The notes below the pieces were generated by a model. That model was not told the origin of the DNA. It did no database searches and was given only the letters and a program-made list of their open reading frames with translations. DNA of 64,000 bases from contig JBCCOS010000014.1 of assembly GCA_039025235.1 (NCBI GenBank), positions 1 to 64,000 on the forward strand, in the 5' to 3' direction. This document shows positions 19,064-28,637 of this stretch, piece after piece. The position numbers and the translations under genes are program-made. How positions within the stretch are numbered: position 1 is the first letter of the stretch; every line of letters starts with the position of its first letter. This DNA is from MED-G105 sp039025235. GTDB taxonomy: Bacteria > Pseudomonadota > Alphaproteobacteria > Caulobacterales > Parvularculaceae.

Positions 19064-19654
19064 AAGTGGATTTTCCACCAGATCCTGCGCGTTACCCTGC
19101 AGGAGGATGGAACGCGCAAGTTGGCAGAATCAACTATTACCTCTGAGGTCGATCTCGCGGATGCGAAAGCACAGGCACTTCGTAGTATCCTCAAAGCGCA
19201 GTTCCTCGAACAACAAATAGAACCGCTTGTTGAGCGAACCGCGACGCAGTTTGGCATTAGCCGATCAACAGTCTTTCGCTGGCTCAAGAAGTTTAAAGAA
19301 GGCGACGCGCGGCTCAGCGCCCTGAAGCCAACACCCCCTGGTCCAGCACCGGGCAAAGAGCGCAAGATTTCAGAGGAACAACACAAGCTCATCGTCTCTG
19401 CGGAGGCACATGATGTTGGAGATTTGGAGTTCCTTCGCCATCTCGGCCTGCCGATGACCCGATTATGGCGCCTCGACCTTGAACCGACCATCGATCATGC
19501 GAACAGGTCTGCATGTGCGACAGGGCGAACTCCGGAGCAAATCAGGTCGATGTCAATTAGCGCACTCGGTCGACCAGCGGTAGATTTTATGCAAGACGGC
19601 ATAATCTTCAGTACTGCCCGCACTGTATCGCAGTACAGGATCGGGGTCTTTTGA
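19064..19654 (+). pseudogene. Truncated transposase-like fragment with helix-turn-helix (TniA/Mu type)
   Basis: The open frame runs from about 19037 to 19654 with a possible TTG start at 19121. Residues around ERTATQFGISRSTVFRWLKKF form a helix-turn-helix, followed by LSALKPTPPGPAPG and SEEQHKLI, which resemble the N-terminal part of Mu/TniA-type DDE transposases. The catalytic core is missing, and the last 70 residues show no family resemblance, so the gene appears truncated and fused to unrelated sequence. The family assignment is from pattern memory and moderate. It abuts the integrase remnant, marking a mobile-element junction. Confidence 0.5.
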
Positions 19655-19928
19655 AAGTTCGTTATCTGCCGCAGGTCACGCAAAATATATAAACGAGCTC
19701 TGAGCATATTTGATCAAACAATGCAATCTTAATGACTGCATCCATTATATAGCCACTTGGGTATAGGCATTTAATGTATATCGTATACAATTACCGCTAT
19801 AAAAAGCAGGAAAACGATTGATGAATTCACATTAAAAGCAATAGTGCGTGAGATAACACATATTGTTCTGGCTGAGATATTTATCAAACAAACAATCTGT
19901 AGAGTAGTGAAATGAAAGCACCACTGGT

Positions 19929-22900
19929 ATGAAAATGAGCTTTACTGGTTGCCTAACTGGGTTGAGAATTTTGACTCATCAGATAGGCAATACTGAGTCC
20001 ACGTCACTCATCACTTCGATATTACACCTTGTTTTAGCGTTTATAGCAGTTATTTCTTTTGGCCTTGCACCGTCAGCACGCGCAGAAAGAATCCAAACTG
20101 ATCCGGCCGACTATTTTGCTAGGCTCGAATGGCGCAATATTGGTCCCAATCGAGGTGGACGATCAATCGCATCAGTTGGCAGTACACAGCGACCATTCGA
20201 ATATTTCTTTGGGGCAACGGGCGGCGGTTTATGGAAGACAACCGATGGCGGTACAAATTGGAACCCCGTCACTGATGGGCAGATTAACAGTTCATCCGTA
20301 GGCGCAATAGCGCTCGATCCAAAAAACCCAGATGTTGTCTATATCGGAATGGGCGAAGGTCAACTTCGTAATAACGTCTTGCAGGGAGACGGTATTTATA
20401 AGTCCATTGATGGCGGTAAAACTTGGCGTCATCTAGGTTTAGAGCAAACCAAGACTATTACAACTATTCGAGTCCATCCCACCAAGACAAATATTGTTTA
20501 CGTCGCAGCACTAGGGGATCCGTACGCGCCCAATCCTGAGCGCGGCATTTATCGCTCTAATGACGGTGGAGAAAGCTGGGAAAAGGTACTTTACCGGTCG
20601 CAAGAGGCTGGCGCCATTGATCTTTCCATGGATCCCCAGAACCCTAACACGCTCTACGCAACGCTTTGGCAGGTTTACCGAAAACCTTGGCTTTTGTGGA
20701 GTGGTGGACCTCAATCAGGTTTATTTAAATCTGTCGATGGCGGCGAAAACTGGACGGAGATTACGGCAAACCCAGGGCTGCCTCCGATGCCGCTTGGTAA
20801 AATTACAGTGGCCGTTTCACCGGCTGATTCAAATCGTCTTTACGCGAATATAGAAGCTAAACAGGGTGGTCTTTACCTTTCAGATAACGCTGGTGCTACG
20901 TGGACATACGTAAACGGCAATCCGAAGCTGTGGCAACGGTCGTTCTATTTTCTGCAAATAAGACCGGATCCAATAGACCGCGATACCGTCTATGTCCTCA
21001 GTTTCCGGCTCGAAAAATCAACAGATGGTGGGAAGACATTTTCGACTGTCCCGACACGACACCCTGATATCCATGATTTGTGGATTGACCCATCAAATTC
21101 TGAACGCATGATCGTGTCTGATGATGGCGGGGCGAGCATATCGGTCAATGGGGGAAAAACATGGACCGATCAGGACTTTCCAACAGCTCAAATATATCGT
21201 GTTACAACAACGAATGATTTCCCTTATCACGTATGCGGATCACAACAAGACAATTTTGCAAACTGTGTGTTAAGTCGATCAGAAACAGGTATCGGTGAAC
21301 AATTTCAAGACTTCGGACTATATTTTAACGATATTTATGGTCCAGCTTATACAGTTGCAACGAGTGAGATGGGGATCATTGCTCCTCATCCTGAGAAATC
21401 TGACATATTTTTTACAGGTATTACTAATGGCCTGGTTCGCTTTGACCGTCGGACGGGCCAATTCCAAGATGTTCAGCCGTACCCTTATGCGGTAATGGGA
21501 CAGTCTGCAGCATCGATGAAGGAGCGTTGGGGATGGAATTACCCCATTGTTTTTGCGCCACAACCCCCGCATGCGCTTTATATCGGCTCGCAGCGTTTGT
21601 GGCGCAGTTTGGACGAAGGACAGTCCTGGAATCCGATTAGCGATGATCTAACGCGCGCTTTACCCGAAACACTTGGTGATACAGGCGGGCCTATTCGATT
21701 AGATCAAGACGGACCAGAGGTTTATGGAACATTGCTGTCAATCGCTCCGTCTGTGCTCGAACCAAAAGTCATTTGGACCGGCTCTGATGATGGTTTGCTG
21801 CAGGTCACACGAAATGCAGGTCGTAAATGGACTGATGTTACGCCTACGGATATGCCCATTCATTCTCGGATTACATCCATTGATGTTTCACATCACGATA
21901 AAGGAACAGTCTATGTCTCAGCGCGCCGGCATGAAATGGCTGACCGCGCTCCTTATGTTTGGAAGACGGAAGATTATGGTAAATCTTGGGCGCGCATCGA
22001 TAACGGCTTACCGACCGGAGATTTTGTCCACGTTATCCGAGCTGACAAAAAACAAGAAAAACTCCTGTTTGTCGGTACAGAACACGGAATCTATGTCTCT
22101 TTTGACGACGGCACCCACTGGTCATCACTTTCACAAAATCTGCCAGATACCCCTGTCATGGATATGCAAGTCAAAAATAACGACTTGGTTATCGCGACCC
22201 ATGGGCGATCATTTTACCTACTTGAGGGCGTATCAACATTAAGGCAGATTTCTAAAAGTCCACCGTCCGGGAAAACGACCTTGTTCGCCCCGAGTTCAGC
22301 TGTGCGACGGATCATTCCTGCGAGAATTGACCTGTATTTGGCGAGTCCGGCTCAGTCAGGGACGCTTGAAATTATTGATTCAGATGAAGATGTCATCCGC
22401 ATACTGTTTTCCAACAAGCCAATGATTGCTGGCGCACACCGGTTTACATGGGATGCTCGCCATAGAGGAGCTACCGTCTTTCCCGGCATGATACTGGAAA
22501 GTGAACCGCCGACGATTGGTCCTTTGGCATTGCCTGGAAACTATATGATTCGCCTTACAGTTGATGGCGAAATCTTCACGCAAAAGCTCCGTGTTGAGAA
22601 AGACCCTCGATTATCCAACATATCAACAAATGATCTTAAAGAACAACACGTCCTCGCATTGAAAGCGCGGGATGCTACTTCGCTAGCCAATGAAAAAGTC
22701 ATTGAGATTCGGGCCCTTCGCGCAAAGATAAAACCGCAGTTGTCAAAGTTAAAGCTTGAGCAGCGCCAAATCGCCAATACTCTTTTGACGGATATTGCCG
22801 CGATCGAAGCTAAACTCTATCAGGTTAAAAATATCAGCGCCAAGGATAAGATTGCTTACCCAATTCAACTAAATGACCGTCTCGCAGCCCTGCAATGGCA

Positions 22901-23084
22901 ATTGGTTTCAGTAGACGCGGCGCCGACGCAAGCACAATACGTCGTGTTTGACGAGCTTTTAGATGAATTAAAGGCGCTTGTTTCACAGTACGACCTGGCC
23001 AAACAAAAATACATTGAGCCGTTGAATGAAGCTCTTACTGAGTTAGATGAACCGACAATCGCCGTCCGAAAGACCGCTCGATAG
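19929..23084 (+). CDS. Large secreted BNR/sortilin-like beta-propeller protein
   Basis: A 1051-residue protein with a signal peptide (hydrophobic core about residues 32-50, ending ARAER). The rest is dominated by repeated BNR or Asp-box motifs: TTDGGTNW, SIDGGKTW, SNDGGESW, SVDGGENW, SDNAGATW, STDGGKTF, SVNGGKTW and others, the signature of VPS10/sortilin-like multi-bladed propellers. A C-terminal coiled-coil-like Lys/Glu/Leu region occupies about residues 900-1040. Bacterial members are annotated as glycosyl hydrolases or peptidase-associated proteins, with no firmly known reaction. Located beside a secreted S33 hydrolase and peptidases, it may bind or process extracellular polymers or peptides (inference). 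Confidence 0.85.
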   Translation: MKMSFTGCLTGLRILTHQIGNTESTSLITSILHLVLAFIAVISFGLAPSARAERIQTDPADYFARLEWRNIGPNRGGRSIASVGSTQRPFEYFFGATGGGLWKTTDGGTNWNPVTDGQINSSSVGAIALDPKNPDVVYIGMGEGQLRNNVLQGDGIYKSIDGGKTWRHLGLEQTKTITTIRVHPTKTNIVYVAALGDPYAPNPERGIYRSNDGGESWEKVLYRSQEAGAIDLSMDPQNPNTLYATLWQVYRKPWLLWSGGPQSGLFKSVDGGENWTEITANPGLPPMPLGKITVAVSPADSNRLYANIEAKQGGLYLSDNAGATWTYVNGNPKLWQRSFYFLQIRPDPIDRDTVYVLSFRLEKSTDGGKTFSTVPTRHPDIHDLWIDPSNSERMIVSDDGGASISVNGGKTWTDQDFPTAQIYRVTTTNDFPYHVCGSQQDNFANCVLSRSETGIGEQFQDFGLYFNDIYGPAYTVATSEMGIIAPHPEKSDIFFTGITNGLVRFDRRTGQFQDVQPYPYAVMGQSAASMKERWGWNYPIVFAPQPPHALYIGSQRLWRSLDEGQSWNPISDDLTRALPETLGDTGGPIRLDQDGPEVYGTLLSIAPSVLEPKVIWTGSDDGLLQVTRNAGRKWTDVTPTDMPIHSRITSIDVSHHDKGTVYVSARRHEMADRAPYVWKTEDYGKSWARIDNGLPTGDFVHVIRADKKQEKLLFVGTEHGIYVSFDDGTHWSSLSQNLPDTPVMDMQVKNNDLVIATHGRSFYLLEGVSTLRQISKSPPSGKTTLFAPSSAVRRIIPARIDLYLASPAQSGTLEIIDSDEDVIRILFSNKPMIAGAHRFTWDARHRGATVFPGMILESEPPTIGPLALPGNYMIRLTVDGEIFTQKLRVEKDPRLSNISTNDLKEQHVLALKARDATSLANEKVIEIRALRAKIKPQLSKLKLEQRQIANTLLTDIAAIEAKLYQVKNISAKDKIAYPIQLNDRLAALQWQLVSVDAAPTQAQYVVFDELLDELKALVSQYDLAKQKYIEPLNEALTELDEPTIAVRKTAR

Positions 23085-23373
23085 AACAATATCAAGGCCA
23101 CCTGATCGATAGGCTTTTGGTCATCGGAGAAATAATCGATGCGCCGCACAAGTGATTTTTTTATTAGGACGAACGGGGCCTCATAACAGAAATTGAGTTA
23201 ATCGGTTCCGAGGCGCTGGGTGAGCGGGTCATTATTTGAAATTAGGTATACTGACCGGTTAGGCTTCGTGGCTAGGTCGATCCTGGCAAAGTCAAGATGG
23301 AAGCCTTCAGCACCGCTTTTGCTACAGACTAAAAGTCTTAGCGCGTTTAAAATTTTGTGAATATAATTGGAGA

Positions 23374-25011
23374 TTGCAGATGCGATGTTTAGTTAGCCGT
23401 CAGTTCTTTTTGTATGGCATTTCCGCAGCCCTGGCCTTGATAAATACGCATAGTCCTTTGGCAAATGACCGTATAATTGCGCCGAAACGCGATTACTTAA
23501 TGACGCCTGATGTCAAAATAACCAGTGATGGCCAGCGTGTTGATATCGAGCGCGGTTTAATTTTCGTTCCGGAAAATCGAAATAATCCAAACTCACGCAC
23601 TATTGCCGTACATTTTATTCGCTTCCCGGCAGCGCAAAAATCCGCGAAAAGCACACCACCCGTATTTATGTATCCAGGCGGACCGGGTGAAGATTTAAAT
23701 TTTCCAGGAACGTCAACGTCGTTCGATATTGTACAACGTCTTAGACGAAGAAGAGATGTGGTCTATGTCAGCCAACGCGGCTACCCGGACGCCCCTGGTT
23801 TGGTGCCGCGCATGAACGTAATTGGCGCCGTGAAACCGACGCCTCTTGATCGTCCAGCTTCAATCGAACGCATGGGTCAGCAATTCGCCGAGGCTTATGC
23901 TACCGACCTTTCCTATTGGGCACAGCGCGGTGTTGATGTGACTGGCTATGATATAAATAACATTGCTAGCGACGTTTACGATCTGCGCGCCGCATTGGGC
24001 TACGATAAGATTATTTTGCGCGGGAGCAGCTTCGCATCTCAATTGAGTTTTTATTATATGAAGCGATGGCCTGAGACTGTCGATCGCGCCATGCTGGGCG
24101 GCGTCGAGCCTCTAGACTATGCCTATGATAGCCCCAAATGGCTTTGGGCGGCTTTTGGCCGTCTGGCCGCTGAGGCGGAACAAAACACTGAGATGGCGCC
24201 TTACATTCCTAACGGTGGTTTAATGAATGCGCTTGAGACAATATTCATCCGGTTAGAAAATGAGCCTGTTACTGTTGACGTCATTGACCCAAATTCAAGG
24301 AAAAACGTTCAAATTACTGTTGGTGCAGATGATTTGAGTCTTGTTATAAGGCAAACGAGTATGTTTCAGCGAGGCGATGTACTTGCCAATCGAGCTGTCT
24401 GGCCACGGTTTGTGATTGAATTGTACAACGGCGATTATCGATCTTTGGCTATAGCATCACTGATTGAGCGAGCTAATAGCGTAGCAGAAGGCCCTCCACT
24501 GATGAATTTGCTCATCGATAACAGTTTCGGTATTTCCAAGCAACGCGATAAACTTCTGTTAGCGGAAAAAACACAACGATGGCTTAAACCAAATTGGGGA
24601 TACCGTGCGACGCGGGACGTCCTAGGCGCGGCTCCTCAAGTATCTCAAGAGACTTTGAAGGATTGGGATATTGATCTACCTGTTCTACTAATGGCGGGAA
24701 CGTATGATTGGTTTACGCCAAGTGAAAATGCAAAGCATGCTGCAAACTTCTTAAAAAACGGCCATTTAATGATAGTTGAAGGTGCAACACACAGTTTTTT
24801 GTTCCAACCCAAACAGTTGACTGGTCAGTATCCTGAAATAGCCGAAGCTCTTTACAGCTTTGTCGACGCGGATTTTAGTCAAACATCTGCTGCAAGCATT
24901 TTTGCCAAATTACCAACCAAAGTAACTTTAGCACCGCTTGCGTTCGAAGTGCCTAATGGCGTCTCGCTATATGATGAAATGTTGATGAAAGCCAGAAATG
25001 GAGAGAACTAG
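23374..25011 (+). CDS. Secreted alpha/beta hydrolase, S33 (prolyl aminopeptidase-like) family
   Basis: A 545-residue hydrolase with an N-terminal signal peptide (about residues 1-28). YPGGPGED near residue 103 forms the oxyanion region, G217-S-S219-F-A is the nucleophile elbow with S219, D445 lies in GTYDWFTP and H473 in GATHSF, completing a Ser-Asp-His triad. A long insertion between the nucleophile and Asp forms a cap domain. This layout fits the tripeptidyl or prolyl aminopeptidase group of S33. It would remove residues from peptides in the periplasm or outside the cell, complementing the S9 and M24 enzymes of this island. It is a single gene 289 bases after the BNR protein gene. Confidence 0.87.
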   Translation: MQMRCLVSRQFFLYGISAALALINTHSPLANDRIIAPKRDYLMTPDVKITSDGQRVDIERGLIFVPENRNNPNSRTIAVHFIRFPAAQKSAKSTPPVFMYPGGPGEDLNFPGTSTSFDIVQRLRRRRDVVYVSQRGYPDAPGLVPRMNVIGAVKPTPLDRPASIERMGQQFAEAYATDLSYWAQRGVDVTGYDINNIASDVYDLRAALGYDKIILRGSSFASQLSFYYMKRWPETVDRAMLGGVEPLDYAYDSPKWLWAAFGRLAAEAEQNTEMAPYIPNGGLMNALETIFIRLENEPVTVDVIDPNSRKNVQITVGADDLSLVIRQTSMFQRGDVLANRAVWPRFVIELYNGDYRSLAIASLIERANSVAEGPPLMNLLIDNSFGISKQRDKLLLAEKTQRWLKPNWGYRATRDVLGAAPQVSQETLKDWDIDLPVLLMAGTYDWFTPSENAKHAANFLKNGHLMIVEGATHSFLFQPKQLTGQYPEIAEALYSFVDADFSQTSAASIFAKLPTKVTLAPLAFEVPNGVSLYDEMLMKARNGEN

Positions 25012-25129
25012 AGCAATTTAGCTTTAATCAGGATTTAGGATTTTCATTCGAATCTGAATCTGATGGCCTAATGCTGACGAAACTGGTTTTTATGTAACCA
25101 CGAGATTGTCCCCTGTGAACAATCGGCGT

Positions 25130-25330
25130 TCATGCAGTTTTGACTGTATGTTGTAGAGTCACTGTGCTTAGTATTTCCAGCCATGAATCTGTTAGCCATT
25201 GTGCGATGCGTCTGAAGTTGTATCCGGAGGCGGCGAGGATAGCATTGATCCTGTCGCCATCATGCCCTTTGTGGAAATCAACCGGTTTGGTCGCGATCAC
25301 CATGCGCACATGTTGAGATGGGTAATTGAT
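25130..25330 (-). mobile_element. Fused remnants of IS66-type and IS5-type transposase genes
   Basis: On the minus strand the segment about 25262-25327 encodes QHVRMVIATKPVDFHKG, like the start of IS66 TnpB. It runs directly into KGHDGDRINAILAASGYNF and RRIAQWL (about 25130-25275), the C-terminal end of IS5/IS1182-type transposases. The two families share the KG-x-DG sequence exactly at the join, so the junction may have arisen there. Neither fragment can be functional. Confidence 0.6.
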
Positions 25331-25339
25331 GAATGTTGC

Positions 25340-25788
25340 AGAACCTCCAAAACGAGTCCTTTTGTTGGAGAACTTTATAATCAAAAGAAAGAAACGTTCG
25401 GCCAGCCGACCCAGAATGCTTTCATCGATTCATTCAACGAGCGACTGCGAGACGAGCTCCTCAATAAGGAAGTCTTCGATAGTCTCCGTCATGCCCGTGC
25501 AATGCTGGCTCGGTGGCGATGGGATTACAATCACTTTCGTCCGCACTCATCGCGTGGTGGACGAAAACCGGTCGCCGCGCGCTTGAGCTCTTGGATGGCT
25601 CCGCGCACAGCGCGCTTCCCTTCAACTCAAACAAAGATAATTCAGCAACAGGACTCTCAAAATGATCAAGATCACTCACAGGCGCAGGTCATTCCGAGAC
25701 GACAGATGACTTCGGCAACGCTGCCCCCTTCAGGGAACACAACAACCGAAGATTCCAGTTTTGCATGGCCCTAATGATGGGTACGGTC
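25340..25788 (+). mobile_element. IS3-family transposase remnant, 3' end
   Basis: Plus-strand coding includes QNAFIDSFNERLRDELLN, LRHARAMLARWRWDYN and FRPHS, the C-terminal part of the IS3 OrfB DDE domain with its catalytic Glu region. After PHS the frame shifts: ALELLDGSAHSAL appears in another frame, matching ALELWDGSTHA of the IS3 copy at 63.3 kb. The tail TTEDSSFAWP and the outer end sequence (25740-25788) are nearly the same as that copy's right end. The left half of the element is missing. Confidence 0.75.
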
Positions 25789-26097
25789 GAACGCGCTTCT
25801 GAAACATTCAAAATGAATGGGATGACAGGTGAAACCGAACAAGCGCTTACGACACAAAGCCTCCTAAAACTGTTATTAAGCGTAGCCTGCTTTCTGCATT
25901 TTGCCCAATAACTGGAATAGATCAATGCTTGTTACATTTGGAATATTATCAGAATTGAATTTGTAGTTTCCTTTTTTTCTAATCGGAAATGGTCTAAGTT
26001 AAAAAAACGGTGGTTCATATCAACCAGTCCGATATCCAAGGATCAAATATCGTTTTATCTTACGTGCCCCTATAATTCGATCGCTGGATGAAGCCCT
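25789..26097. other. Intergenic region
   Basis: About 310 bases between the IS3 remnant and the dehydrogenase gene. No convincing gene; presumably it contains the promoter of the gene at 26098. Confidence 0.35.
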
Positions 26098-27057
26098 ATG
26101 CAAAAATCAAATTCAAAATCTATTGGTAATTCAGCAATCATATCTTGCATTGGCAGCGGCCTCATTGGTGGCGGATGGGCTGCATATTTTTTGGCCCAAG
26201 GGCGCGACGTTGTCGCCTGGGATCCCGCCCCCGATGGCGAAGATCGCCTGCGCAAACTGATCGATGATGCGTGGCCGCACCTCAGCGCCATGGGCCTAGC
26301 GCCAGATGCTGCAAAGGAACGATTGCGCTATGCATCGACCCTGGAAAGCGCCGTAAAGGACGTTGGGTTTATTCAGGAAAGTGCACCTGAAGTGCTTGAC
26401 GTAAAGCAAACGCTCCTTGCAGAGATCGATGCCGCCGCTCCAACAGACACCATTATAGCGTCTTCGACATCTGGATTTCCGGTAACCTTGTTACAGGAAA
26501 AAGCAACCTACCCTGAGCGTATCGTTGCTGGCCATCCCTTTAATCCTTCATACTTGATTCCGCTCGTAGAGGTTGCTGGCGGGAAACAAACGTCACCAGA
26601 AATAATCGATAATACCGTTGCGTTTTATGAGGGTCTCGGGAAAACCGTTATACGCCTTAATCGCGAAGTTACAGGTTTCGTTGCTAATCGACTACAAGAG
26701 GCAATCTGGCGGGAAGCCTCACATATGGTTGCCGCTGATGAAGCCACCGTCGAGGAAATTGATGCAGCCATCGTCAATGGGCCAGGCCTTCGATGGGCCA
26801 TCTATGGTCCGTGTATGACCTATCACCTTGCTGTGCGCAATGGCGGCATGGAAGTACTTTTAGAACGCTTATCGGATGGAAGAGCAGACGCTTATACGCG
26901 CGCATCAATGCCCGATATAACCGATGAGCTAAAACAGAAGCTCATCGAAGGATGCAAGTCAGAACAAGGAAAACGCAGTACGAATGACCTCATAATAGAG
27001 CGTGATCAAAAGCTTGTAACTATACTGAAAGCGCTTCAGGAAAATGCTAGAAGATAG
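26098..27057 (+). CDS. 3-hydroxyacyl-CoA / carnitine 3-dehydrogenase-like enzyme
   Basis: A 319-residue NAD-dependent dehydrogenase. G19-S-G21-L-I-G24 is the NAD-binding loop, SSTSGF at 122-127 and GHPFNP at 145-150 (catalytic H146) are the conserved core, and LIPLVEVAGG follows. The single short C-terminal domain and these motifs resemble L-carnitine 3-dehydrogenase and lambda-crystallin-type enzymes more than the longer FadB or PaaH proteins. It would oxidise a 3-hydroxy acid or 3-hydroxyacyl compound to the 3-keto form. The M24 enzyme gene follows after 109 bases on the same strand, so they may be cotranscribed. The exact substrate is not determined by the sequence. Confidence 0.85.
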   Translation: MQKSNSKSIGNSAIISCIGSGLIGGGWAAYFLAQGRDVVAWDPAPDGEDRLRKLIDDAWPHLSAMGLAPDAAKERLRYASTLESAVKDVGFIQESAPEVLDVKQTLLAEIDAAAPTDTIIASSTSGFPVTLLQEKATYPERIVAGHPFNPSYLIPLVEVAGGKQTSPEIIDNTVAFYEGLGKTVIRLNREVTGFVANRLQEAIWREASHMVAADEATVEEIDAAIVNGPGLRWAIYGPCMTYHLAVRNGGMEVLLERLSDGRADAYTRASMPDITDELKQKLIEGCKSEQGKRSTNDLIIERDQKLVTILKALQENARR

Positions 27058-27166
27058 TTTGAACCAGATCGTTAAATTGCTTATTGTCTTGACGTAGGAC
27101 CGAACACTGTTTCTTCAAGAAAAGTTAATCGATACATCCGTACTAGACTCAAAAAGGTAGTGCCTC

Positions 27167-28375
27167 ATGACCAAAGGGGTTGGTGGATCAGACTACGAGG
27201 AAGTGCTGCATTCAATAAAGACCTGGCACAAGACAGCTGATCCCATTTCGATAACGGAATACAGAGACCGTTACATAAGGGTTCAAGAACTTATTAAAAC
27301 GTACAAGGCGGATGCTCTTCTATTAAACGGTGGTGCAAGCTTACAGTATTTTTCTGGACTAGTGTGGTCAGATTTCGCAGTCGATCGACTTTTTGGGCTT
27401 ATCATTCCGAAAAATGGTGCGCCACACTACATCGTCCCTCGCTTCGAGAAAGGCACTATTTGCAACGGAGTGATTCTTGAGGGCGAACTACACTGCTGGG
27501 ACGAGCACGAGGATCCCTACGAGATATCCGCATCATTAATGCGTAAGCTCGGGATTAATCGGTTAGCGGTTGATCCGTTATCACCATTCACCGTAAGTGA
27601 AAATATTCGTCGCACACTCCCAAGCGTCGGATTGATTGATGCGACGCCAATCATTGATGGCTGTCGAGCAAAAAAATCACCCGCTGAAATTGCACTGTTG
27701 CAACAAGCTAAAGATATAACTTTGGAAGTTCACCGCCTAACGGCCGGTGTCCTGTGCGCGGGAATGTCAACTACTAAAGTTAAATCCTTTGTGAATGACG
27801 CACATCGTGCCATGGGTGCCGGGGGCACAAAGTTCGACATTGTATTATTTGGTGAAGCAACCTCCTACCCCCATGGAATTCGTTCAGAACAGAAATTAAA
27901 GGAGGGAGACATTGTCTTGATTGACATGGGCTGCTCGGTTTCCGGATATATTTCTGACATCACGCGAACTTATGTTTTTGGTGAAAATATTGACGATGAC
28001 GTAAGGGACGTTTGGACATTAGAAAAGCAAGCCCAAGCGGCAGCTTTTGAAGCAGCGCAGCTTGGATCACCGTGTGAGAATGTAGATAAGGCGGCGCGAC
28101 GTATTATTGAAGATGCCGGTTTCGGTCCGGATTATGAACTTCCCGGCCTGCCCCACAGGACTGGACACGGGATTGGTCTATCGGTACACGAAGCACCGTA
28201 TCTCGTACGAGGAAACAAAACACCTCTCGAAGCAGGCATGTGTTTTTCAAACGAACCTATGATTGTTGTCCCAAATCGCTTCGGTGTAAGACTCGAGGAT
28301 CACTTCTTTATGACAGAAACAGGTCCACAATGGTTTACTAAACCGTCACACTCCATAGATGATCCATTTGGCTAG
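27167..28375 (+). CDS. M24 family metallopeptidase (Xaa-Pro peptidase/creatinase-like)
   Basis: A 402-residue enzyme with an N-terminal creatinase-like domain (about residues 35-170) and a C-terminal pita-bread domain. All five dinuclear metal ligands are visible: D253 and D264 (IDMG, YISDITRTY), H334 (RTGHGIGL), E363 (SNEPM) and E377 (RLED). That pattern marks an active aminopeptidase P or prolidase rather than a metal-free creatinase. No signal peptide is present, so it acts in the cytoplasm, probably on Xaa-Pro peptides delivered by the secreted S9 and S33 enzymes. It follows the dehydrogenase gene on the same strand. Confidence 0.9.
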   Translation: MTKGVGGSDYEEVLHSIKTWHKTADPISITEYRDRYIRVQELIKTYKADALLLNGGASLQYFSGLVWSDFAVDRLFGLIIPKNGAPHYIVPRFEKGTICNGVILEGELHCWDEHEDPYEISASLMRKLGINRLAVDPLSPFTVSENIRRTLPSVGLIDATPIIDGCRAKKSPAEIALLQQAKDITLEVHRLTAGVLCAGMSTTKVKSFVNDAHRAMGAGGTKFDIVLFGEATSYPHGIRSEQKLKEGDIVLIDMGCSVSGYISDITRTYVFGENIDDDVRDVWTLEKQAQAAAFEAAQLGSPCENVDKAARRIIEDAGFGPDYELPGLPHRTGHGIGLSVHEAPYLVRGNKTPLEAGMCFSNEPMIVVPNRFGVRLEDHFFMTETGPQWFTKPSHSIDDPFG

Positions 28376-28637
28376 GGCATCGGAGTTTTAGGTTGAATCA
28401 ATCCAATGCTATAGATACTTGCTTTTGAGCGCCTGAGCAGACCTTATATTGATCCAATGTGATCGTCCGGCGCTCTAGCGTAACCGTTATGATTAAACGG
28501 GGTTTCGGTTCATTTTCTTTTCTGTTTTACGAGAGCACTTGTGAGAATTGGCAGGTTTCTGACGACAGCAATGATCACAAGATTTGCTGGTTTCCCCGCG
28601 CTTACAAGCCGTTCGCAAACAGCGTGCAGTGCAATTT

